From Bacteroidales bacterium UBA1189 (GTDB taxonomy: Bacteria > Bacteroidota > Bacteroidia > Bacteroidales > Bacteroidaceae), in contig DBYJ01000042.1 of the NCBI GenBank assembly GCA_002309805.1, forward strand, positions 1 through 26,039: a DNA stretch of 26,039 nucleotides, written 5' to 3'. The stretch's first letter is position 1, and each line of letters starts with the position of its first letter. Shown here piece by piece: positions 1 through 5,331 of this stretch. A program made the translations under genes and the position numbers. The notes under the pieces were generated by a model. It did no database searches and was not told where the DNA came from. It saw nothing but the letters and a program-made list of their open reading frames with translations.

Positions 1-4
1 GAAA

Positions 5-33
5 ATGACTAAATGACTAAATGACTAAATGAC
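5..33. repeat. 8-base tandem repeat
   Basis: Three perfect copies of ATGACTAA (5-12, 13-20, 21-28) are followed by a partial copy ATGAC. The array may continue to the left of the window. It is one of many short-period arrays in the intergenic gaps of this region. Confidence 0.85.
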
Positions 34-282
34 CTCATGAACTTGGGAATAGACCCAATCGGCATCAGACATCATTCTCGCTGCAATGCTGCAAAAATTG
101 TCGTGTTTTCGCAGCGGATAATTCTCCCCGCGCGCCGCGGGGGCAGGAATTTCCCCTGGGCTGAAAAATCATTCCACTGAGCTGGCGCGCCAGCGCACTG
201 CGTTAAAATTCCAGCCCACTGCGCTATTTCCGGAGAAAGCAGTTACAAATTGTAAGTTATCCCGATTTTTTTCGCCCCAACG

Positions 283-314
283 TTTGGTGGCCTCAGAATT
301 TTTTCGTAACTTTG
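283..314 (+). promoter_or_regulatory. Bacteroidetes-type promoter
   Basis: TTTG at 283-286, then 20 bases, then TAACTTTG at 307-314. This matches the Bacteroidetes primary-sigma consensus (TTTG, 19-21 bases, TAnnTTTG). It would start transcription near 321 and drive the gene beginning at 384. Confidence 0.75.
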
Positions 315-383
315 TAGCAAATAAAGGGGACTCTTAATTCCTAATTCTCAACATTTTTTCTTAACTCTTAATTCTTAACTAAA

Positions 384-755
384 ATGTACTACATTCTTTA
401 CCCTTATTCGGGGCGCACGCGCTCCTACACCTTTTCTATCGACGCCTGCACGCCCCCGCGCGCGATGCTGAAGCGCGAGCTGGCACAGGCGTACTACCCC
501 GATGCTTCTGATGCCAAGCAGGCTCTTAACAGGCTGGCCTTTGCCCTTTCGCATGCCCGGCAACCTCGAGGCACGCTGAGCGACAACGATGCCGCACTTG
601 CCCGTGCAGACGGCAGCGTCTATCTCGAGGATGTGCTGCACGACATTGCCCCCATCGGAACGGCAAAACTGCTGCTCCCCGCTCATGTCGCAGCCATCCT
701 GCACTTCCTCGGCCCTGTGCCGGACAAGGAAGACATCCTCGCTTTAGCCGCCTAA
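384..755 (+). CDS. DUF4248-like small protein
   Basis: A 123-residue protein with no signal peptide or membrane segment. Two stretches look like the DUF4248 family of Bacteroidetes: a helix reading KRELAQAYYPDAS followed by ALNRL (about residues 30-50), and a C-terminal helix LPAHVAAILHFLGPV (about 98-112), comparable to the family's typical 'F-T-P-x-Q-V ... L-G-E-P' ending. It is longer than the usual ~70 residues because of a middle insert rich in Ala and Asp. DUF4248 genes commonly sit next to HU-like and 'smalltalk' genes, as here. That supports the call, but the function of the family is unknown. The start is fixed by a good promoter 70 bases upstream and by the repeat leader ending at the ATG. 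The assignment is from motif recall, not a search. Confidence 0.55.
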   Translation: MYYILYPYSGRTRSYTFSIDACTPPRAMLKRELAQAYYPDASDAKQALNRLAFALSHARQPRGTLSDNDAALARADGSVYLEDVLHDIAPIGTAKLLLPAHVAAILHFLGPVPDKEDILALAA

Positions 756-785
756 TCGGCTCGAGAGATACCTACGGACAGCAAG

Positions 786-817
786 TCTGAATGGCAAAAA
801 ATAATGTTGTATCTTTG
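786..817 (+). promoter_or_regulatory. promoter of HU-like gene
   Basis: TATCTTTG at 810-817 is a perfect TAnnTTTG box. A weak upstream box TCTG lies at 786-789 with 20 bases between. The predicted transcription start is near 823, which leaves a 175-base leader that contains the structured repeat at 827-959. Confidence 0.55.
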
Positions 818-826
818 CAACGAAAA

Positions 827-959
827 AGCCTCCCCCGTCCCCCTCCTGAAGGAGGGGTGAAACAACCGGCCGGAGTACCCTTCCCTTTAGGGTTTCTGTC
901 CCCCGATAACGGGGGAACCGAAGGGGGTGAAAAGACCATTGAGGGGATGGGGAGAGGCT
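827..959. repeat. structured MITE-like element in HU leader
   Basis: The 133-base GC-rich block starts and ends in imperfect inverted repeats: 827-845 against 941-959, 15 of 19 positions complementary, both outer ends reading AGCCTC. Inside are a CCCCTCC/GGAGGGG hairpin (840-857) and a CCCCCG/CGGGGG hairpin (897-912). Bases 893-942 recur at 5149-5198 with two mismatches in 50. The element lies wholly between the HU promoter and start codon. Confidence 0.6.
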
Positions 960-960
960 C

Positions 961-994
961 TTAATTTTTAATTTTTAATTCTTAATTCTTAAAC
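961..994. repeat. 7-base tandem repeat before HU start
   Basis: Four consecutive heptamers TTAATT(T/C) at 961-967, 968-974, 975-981 and 982-988, plus a partial TTAAAC, end four bases before the ATG at 999. This is an A/T-rich leader that also serves as the unstructured ribosome-loading region usual in Bacteroidetes. Confidence 0.8.
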
Positions 995-998
995 TATT

Positions 999-1415
999 AT
1001 GCCAATTACTTACCAGATTGTGGGTTGCACCAACCCGAGAGGTGCCGAGGGCGTCGATTACGCCACCAACCGCGCCGTGAAGACCGGCGACTATGATTTC
1101 AAGAGCCTCGCCGAGGACATCCAGTTTGCCACCACCGTGACGAAGGCTGACGTGGTGGCGGTCCTGACCGCCGCGAAGGAGTTCATCAAGACGCACCTGC
1201 TCCAGGGCCAGCGCATCGTGTTGGAGGAGATCGGCGCCCTGCAGGCGAACCTCCAGAGCAAGTGCTTCGCGCAGAGCGTCATCCCCGCCGAGTCGTTCGA
1301 CCCGTCCAGCTACATCAAGAAGGTGGGCATCCGCTTCCGCCCCGAGGCCGACCTCCTGAAGTACGTCCGCACGAACAAGACGCTGAAGAGAGTCCCCTCT
1401 GAACTCTTAGCCTAA
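999..1415 (+). CDS. HU-family DNA-binding protein
   Basis: A 138-residue protein of the Bacteroidetes histone-like HU-related family. It is longer than canonical ~90-residue HU and keeps the same helix-helix-beta order: the N-terminal helix SLAEDIQFATTVTKADV, the second helix VLTAAKEFIKTHLLQG, then the beta arm QRIVLEEIGALQANLQSK and the returning strand KVGIRFRPEADLLKYV. HU proteins bind and bend DNA without strong sequence preference. This Bacteroidetes subfamily is common in accessory regions next to DUF4248 and smalltalk genes. The ATG at 999 follows an A/T-rich repeat and has no Shine-Dalgarno sequence. The gene is bracketed by GC-rich structured repeats at 827-959 and 1414-1474. Its substrate and role are unknown, and it is not the housekeeping hup gene. 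Confidence 0.88.
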   Translation: MPITYQIVGCTNPRGAEGVDYATNRAVKTGDYDFKSLAEDIQFATTVTKADVVAVLTAAKEFIKTHLLQGQRIVLEEIGALQANLQSKCFAQSVIPAESFDPSSYIKKVGIRFRPEADLLKYVRTNKTLKRVPSELLA

Positions 1416-1474
1416 AGACCCACCCCCGACCCCTCCCGTGAGGGAGGGGAGGTGGGGGGGAAGGAGGGCTCTTT
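1414..1474. repeat. GC-rich hairpin element after HU gene
   Basis: It starts at the HU stop codon. The strong inner hairpin is CCCCTCCC (1430-1437), loop GTGA, GGGAGGGG (1442-1449). The outer ends are related by inversion (AAAGACCC near 1414, GGCTCTTT near 1467-1474). It could act as a terminator, but the T-run comes about 20 bases after the stem. Its composition resembles the element at 827-959. Confidence 0.5.
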
Positions 1475-1476
1475 TA

Positions 1477-1511
1477 AGGAGTTCAGGAGTTCAGGAGTTG
1501 CAGGAGTTCAG
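1477..1511. repeat. AGGAGTTC tandem repeat
   Basis: The units are AGGAGTTC, AGGAGTTC, AGGAGTTGC and AGGAGTTC, so 8-base units with one 9-base variant. The array is followed by AGACGAT. The same array in the opposite orientation, with the same flank, is at 10421-10462. Confidence 0.8.
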
Positions 1512-1544
1512 ACGATAGTCTTGTATGCTGCAAACAAAGCTAAT

Positions 1545-1604
1545 ATCTGTTCACTGATCTCTGTTCACTATCATCTATTCACTAATCACTAATCACTATT
1601 CACT
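1545..1604. repeat. TTCACTA-type repeat before smalltalk start
   Basis: Irregular repeats of (T)TCACTA/AATCACTA with units of about 7-15 bases run directly into the ATG at 1605. There is no Shine-Dalgarno sequence. It resembles in layout, but not in sequence, the repeats before other starts here. Confidence 0.6.
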
Positions 1605-1700
1605 ATGTCGAAGACCATCCCATGGAAAAAGATTCTCGAAATTGTGATTGCCGTGCTGACGGCGATTATAGGCACGCTAAGCGTGCAGAGCTGCCTCTGA
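1605..1700 (+). CDS. smalltalk-type small peptide
   Basis: A 31-residue open frame (MSKTIPWKKILEIVI ... VQSCL) with a basic amphipathic start (PWKKIL), a single hydrophobic helix of about 16 residues (EIVIAVLTAIIGTLSV), and a Cys near the C-terminus. This is the form of the 'smalltalk protein' family of Bacteroidetes: about 30-34 residues, W-KK-I-L near the start, then V-L-T-A-I-x-T-L-x-V-x-S-C at the end. Such genes typically follow an HU-like gene, as here. The N-acetylmuramoyl-L-alanine amidase gene that often follows is absent, since the next gene is dprA on the other strand. The function is unknown; a membrane-inserted peptide is plausible from the sequence. Confidence 0.8.
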   Translation: MSKTIPWKKILEIVIAVLTAIIGTLSVQSCL

Positions 1701-2016
1701 CGCTTGCCCTCGCGCTTGCTGCGCTCGCGCTAATCGGATGAGAGAGTGTGCCCTAACGGGCAGAAGAAGTGCCCCTGCGGGGCAGAAATTTTACAAAATC
1801 TGAATCAAAATTTTACAAAAATTAAGCTCTTGTCGCTATCGGCTTAAAAACGAATCATTTTGTTTAATTTTTTGTTTAATTTTGAATAATTTCTCTGCGA
1901 AGCAGACTCCAGAAAATCTAAAAAAGGTCATTAGGTCGGTTAGGTCACGAGGTCATTAAAAGAGGGGGGGACGGCAGGGCGATGATGAACCAGGTGACGA
2001 TGGTGAAGGACGATGG
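1701..2016. other. non-coding gap between convergent genes
   Basis: It separates the smalltalk gene from the 3' end of dprA. Two similar hairpins stand in tandem: TGCCC-taac-GGGCA (1749-1762) and TGCCCC-tgc-GGGGCA (1770-1784), each followed by GAA. The second leads into A/T-rich sequence and may terminate transcription. Further on are repeated TTTGTTTAATTTT words (about 1858-1885) and an irregular AGGTCATT/AGGTCGGTT/AGGTCACG array (about 1925-1958). No gene is seen. Confidence 0.6.
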
Positions 2017-3144
2017 CTAACGGATAGCCTGGTAGCGGGTGCCGCCTAAGGTGCGGACAAGGCCCTTCATCTCAAGCTGGAAGAGAAGGGTGCCCAAGCG
2101 GCCTGCAGGGATGTCGGTATCCATGGAGAGCATGTCCATCGGGAGCCCGTCGTCCGCCTCGCAAAGACAGGCAAGGATGCGCTCCTCGTCGGGCGAAAGC
2201 TCGACAAAAATCTGGCGCTGAACGGGTTTGCCGGCATCGGGAAGGGGGGCCCAGTCCATCGCCTTCAGGAAATCGGCAGCGGAGGTGATGAGGGCAGCGG
2301 CATTGGAGCGGATGAGGTTGTTGCAGCCGCAGGAGTAGGGGTCGTCCACACGGCCTGGGAAGGCGAAGCAGTCGCGGTTGTAGCCCTGGGCATAGTCGGC
2401 GGTGATGAGCGCTCCACCCTTGGCAGCCGACTCCACGACAACCACGGCATCGGACATGCCTGCGATGATGCGGTTGCGCTGGACGAAGTTCTGCCGCTCA
2501 GGCTCAGACTGGCTCATGTACTCCGTCACCAGCCCGCCTCCCTGAGCCGTCATCTGCGCCGCTACGGAGCGATGAGCGGAGGGGTAGATGCGGTCGAGGC
2601 CATGTGCCAGCACGCCGACGGTGGAGGCATGGCTGGAGAGCGAGGCGCGATGGGAGGCCACATCGATGCCATAGGCCAGGCCGCTGACGATGAGCACGTC
2701 AGGAAGGGCTGCCGCCAGGTCGCGCACAAAGGCTGTGCAGAGGTCGCGCCCGCGTTCAGTAGCCTTGCGCGTGCCGACGATGCCGACGACGTGGGCGGCA
2801 TTGAGGTTGGCGGTTCCCAAGGTATAGAGCACCAACGGGGCATCGTCGCACTCACGGAGGCGCGAGGGGTAGGCAGCATCGTGGAGGGTGAGGGCACGAA
2901 TCTGATGGCGGGAGATGAAATCGGCCTCTGCCTGGGCGCGCTGCCAAGCATCAGGGCTGTCAAGGGCCTGCAAAAGTGAGGGCCGAACCCCCGGAACGAT
3001 ATCCGGAAGTTCGGCTCTGTGTGCATAGACAGCTGACGCTGTCCCTAAGGTTTCCACCAGCCGGCGGGCGAGGAGTCTGCCGACACGCGGCGTACACGTC
3101 AGGGCAAGCAGGGCTTGCAGCTCGTCAGCGGGGGGAGAGATCAC
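2017..3144 (-). CDS. dprA: DNA-processing protein DprA
   Basis: A 375-residue DprA/Smf. This protein binds incoming single-stranded DNA and loads RecA during natural transformation, and it is widespread in bacteria not known to be competent. Visible parts in order: an N-terminal helical region with the helix-hairpin-like TPRVGRLLARRL (18-29); the Rossmann domain with GTRKAT (124-129), SGLAYGID (154-161), the RNRIIAGM strand-helix (223-230) and the SAAKGGALITADYA segment (239-252); and a C-terminal winged helix (about 314-373) typical of longer DprA proteins. The start is GTG (complement of 3142-3144), preceded by an A/G-rich stretch. It lies 79 bases downstream of the TPR lipoprotein gene on the same strand and may be read from that promoter. 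Length and motifs are normal. Confidence 0.95.
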   Translation of the reverse strand: MISPPADELQALLALTCTPRVGRLLARRLVETLGTASAVYAHRAELPDIVPGVRPSLLQALDSPDAWQRAQAEADFISRHQIRALTLHDAAYPSRLRECDDAPLVLYTLGTANLNAAHVVGIVGTRKATERGRDLCTAFVRDLAAALPDVLIVSGLAYGIDVASHRASLSSHASTVGVLAHGLDRIYPSAHRSVAAQMTAQGGGLVTEYMSQSEPERQNFVQRNRIIAGMSDAVVVVESAAKGGALITADYAQGYNRDCFAFPGRVDDPYSCGCNNLIRSNAAALITSAADFLKAMDWAPLPDAGKPVQRQIFVELSPDEERILACLCEADDGLPMDMLSMDTDIPAGRLGTLLFQLEMKGLVRTLGGTRYQAIR

Positions 3145-3223
3145 CTTTTTACTTAATTAAAAATTCAAGAAAATTGGAAATTAAGGAAATCGGTGTTCAG
3201 AGGGGGTGTTGCGAGGGCGTCAA

Positions 3224-4909
3224 TCAAAGGCCAGCCAGAGCAGCGGCGTACTTGACGAACTCGGCATCGTTGCGGGCACGGTCGAGGAGAGAGCGGTCCA
3301 GCTTGACAGCCTTGGCCAGGTTGGTGGCAACCTCGGTAGCATTGTTCGTGCGGGCAGCGAGGATGGCAGCCAGGTAGTAGGTGTAAGCGTCGGGATCGGC
3401 AATCTTGCTGATGGTGTTCTTGGCAGCGGTGTAGTCCTTGGCCATGATCTGTGCCAGAGCGGCAGCGTTGCTCTTGGTGTCAGCAAAAGCGGCGGCAGCG
3501 CGGGCGTACTGTCCCTGGGCGATGTAGAGGTTACCGAGGGCGGCGCTGTTGGCAGCGGCATCGGTGCCCTTGGCGAGGTAAGCCTCAGCCTCGGCCTTGT
3601 TGCCAGCCAGAAGCTCCAGCATACCGAGGTTGGTGTTCACTTCGGGAGCGGAGGGGTTGAGGCGGGCGGCACGCTGGAGGTAGCTCTTAGCGGTGTCGTA
3701 GTCAGCAGCAGCGTAGGCCAGCTGGGCGAGGTTGTTGAATGCGCGGTAGTCGGAGGGGAAGAGCTCGGTGGCCTTCTTGTAGATGGCATTCTTCTCGGCA
3801 TCGGTCTTCACGAGGGTAGCGGCGTAAAGCAGCTCCTCGACGCTGAGGACGGCGGGGTCGGACTTGAAGGCAGCGAGAATCTCATCGTCGGTACGGCCGA
3901 TGAGCTGGTAGCGCAGGCTGAGGCGGGCGCGACGCAGCTGGGGCAGGATCTCGTTGGCGAGGTCGGCATAGACGGTGGAGATGTTCTTGATCTCACGCTC
4001 GCGGGCTTCGGGCTCCTTGTACATGGAGAGGACGCGGAGGATGAGATCCTTGTCGGCGATGTTGGAGGCCTCGACAAGCTGCTTGAAGCCTTCCCAGTCC
4101 TCGGCGGTGTACTCAGCATCGACGTCGGTGTTGACCTTGGCCTTCTTCAGCTGCTGGTTGACGTAGTTGCGGGTGTTCTTCTGACGCTCCTGGGCGAGGC
4201 GGTCGTTGAGGTCGAGGGCACCGTCGGGGGAAGCGTAAGCGGAAATCTCGAGTCCCTGGAGCTCCTTACGGTCGTCGGCATTGACGTCCTTGAGGGTGTT
4301 GAACACCTCGACGAGGTCCTTGGAGCTGAGCTCGGTGGAACGGAGGTTAGCCTGCTGGATAAGGAACATAATGTTAGCCTGCTTGACCTGCTCGATGATG
4401 CGCTGGAAGGCATCCTCGCTGGCAGCGGGAGTGGTGGAGGCAGCGGTAGCGGCATAGAGCTCGGCAGTTGCGAGGACGCCGTCGGCAACCTTCACGTCAG
4501 GAAGAGCAGAACGCTTGCTGCCCATGCTGACGACGGGACGGAGATAGAGCTCGCTCTTGGCCATGGCGGGGATATAATCGAAGACACTCTTCAGCGTGAC
4601 GTTGGCACCCGTCTTGAAGGGGATAGCCTGTCCGTTGCCGGCGACTTTCTCGCCCTGATAGGTGTAGGCCTCACCAGCGGCTTCACCACCGTTGTACTTC
4701 AGCACGGGAGTGACGGTGAGGACGGCCTTCTTGGGGAAGAACTTTGCGGGGAAGGTGCCGTGGATGGTGACAGGAACTTCGCCATTGACGGACTCCAGAA
4801 CCTGAGGAGTGACGGTGAAGTAGTCGGAGGACAACTCAGTGAGTTTTTTGCTGCAGGAGCACAGTGCGAGCACGGCTACTGCCATGAGGATAAATCTCTG
4901 TTTTTTCAT
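3224..4909 (-). CDS. TPR lipoprotein with OmpA-like segment
   Basis: A 561-residue lipoprotein. The signal peptide ends in the lipobox LCSC, with lipidation expected at Cys19. An N-terminal beta-rich region (about 25-140) follows. Next comes a segment reading ISAYASPDGALDLNDRLAQERQ (about 223-245 onward, one mixed motif) that looks like the peptidoglycan-binding helix-strand of OmpA-type domains. The C-terminal half has tetratricopeptide repeats, such as DYRAFNNLAQLAYAAADYDTA and the following SYLQRAARLNPSAPEVNTNL. The mature protein is probably anchored in the outer membrane facing the periplasm. It belongs to an uncharacterised Bacteroidales envelope family. A clear minus-strand promoter lies at 4965-4995. 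The codons are strongly biased (AAG, GCC/GCT, CTC), which suggests high expression. The long plus-strand frame opposite it is a by-product of composition. Confidence 0.85.
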   Translation of the reverse strand: MKKQRFILMAVAVLALCSCSKKLTELSSDYFTVTPQVLESVNGEVPVTIHGTFPAKFFPKKAVLTVTPVLKYNGGEAAGEAYTYQGEKVAGNGQAIPFKTGANVTLKSVFDYIPAMAKSELYLRPVVSMGSKRSALPDVKVADGVLATAELYAATAASTTPAASEDAFQRIIEQVKQANIMFLIQQANLRSTELSSKDLVEVFNTLKDVNADDRKELQGLEISAYASPDGALDLNDRLAQERQKNTRNYVNQQLKKAKVNTDVDAEYTAEDWEGFKQLVEASNIADKDLILRVLSMYKEPEAREREIKNISTVYADLANEILPQLRRARLSLRYQLIGRTDDEILAAFKSDPAVLSVEELLYAATLVKTDAEKNAIYKKATELFPSDYRAFNNLAQLAYAAADYDTAKSYLQRAARLNPSAPEVNTNLGMLELLAGNKAEAEAYLAKGTDAAANSAALGNLYIAQGQYARAAAAFADTKSNAAALAQIMAKDYTAAKNTISKIADPDAYTYYLAAILAARTNNATEVATNLAKAVKLDRSLLDRARNDAEFVKYAAALAGL

Positions 4910-4964
4910 TGTTTTTGTTAATAATTAGGGATGATACTATTTCTTCGTTTCACGTTTTGGGCTG

Positions 4965-4995
4965 CAAAATTACTGCTTAACGCGCGAAAAACAAA
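4965..4995 (-). promoter_or_regulatory. promoter of TPR lipoprotein gene
   Basis: On the minus strand TTTG (complement of 4992-4995) is followed by 19 bases and TAATTTTG (complement of 4965-4972). This is an excellent match to the Bacteroidetes consensus, about 55 bases before the ATG at 4909. Confidence 0.75.
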
Positions 4996-5331
4996 GAAAA
5001 GCGGTGTTATTTTTAGTTAAGAACTAAAATTACTCAAGTTGCGGAAGTAAAAGTGGGAGTAAAAAGGGAAGTAAAAGGGGGAGTTATGCGCTTCGCGCAG
5101 GACAAATCTTGGAGCAGCGAGAGCAAAAAGAGCTTGCTCATTTTGCCGTTTCTGTCCCCCGGTAACGGGGGAACCGAAGGGGGTGTAAAGACCATTGAAC
5201 GTGACAAGAGAAGACGAAGTCAATAGGATTGCTGTAGAAAGCATTTGTCCTCGAGCAAAGCGAGTTTACTTCCATGGGCAAAGCCCATTAACTTCCTCTT
5301 TTACTTCATTCTTTAACTCCCGAACTAAACG
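4996..5331. other. repeat-rich non-coding gap
   Basis: The gap downstream of the S9 peptidase gene has no believable gene. It contains GGAAGTAAAAG/GGGAGTAAAA repeats (5043-5086), the 50-base dispersed repeat (5149-5198), two small hairpins (CTCG/CGAG at 5250-5264; ATGGGC-aaa-GCCCAT at 5274-5288), and inverted-orientation TTTACTTCC/TTAACTTCC words (5265-5321). Confidence 0.6.
5149..5198 (+). repeat. 50-base dispersed repeat, second copy
   Basis: It matches 893-942 at 48 of 50 positions. The match begins at TTTCTGTCCCCC and ends at GACCATTGA, and identity drops abruptly on both sides. One of the two differences is in the tetraloop of the CCCCCG/CGGGGG hairpin (ATAA against GTAA), so the stem is preserved. 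Confidence 0.85.

Larger units (their letters stand above)
1..382. other. non-coding left edge
   Basis: No credible gene is seen in these 382 bases. They hold a short tandem repeat at the edge, a GC-rich hairpin at 126-142 (CCCCGCG, three-base loop, CGCGGGG), a perfect 14-base palindrome at 181-194 (GCTGGCGCGCCAGC), and the promoter of the first gene. The leader after the promoter (about 321-383) is T/A-rich with repeated TTAATTC/TTAACTC words running up to the start codon. Confidence 0.6.

Noticed and set aside
3206..4921. 571-codon plus-strand open frame
   Set aside because: Lies exactly opposite the TPR lipoprotein gene, which has lipobox, domain structure and promoter. The plus-strand product is a Gly/Val/Leu-rich low-complexity string caused by the codon bias of the true gene.
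5017..5244. 75-codon minus-strand frame downstream of the S9 peptidase
   Set aside because: Made of the repeat region and the 50-base dispersed repeat. No family resemblance, and the end is a run of Phe/Tyr/Ser from the GTAAAA repeats.
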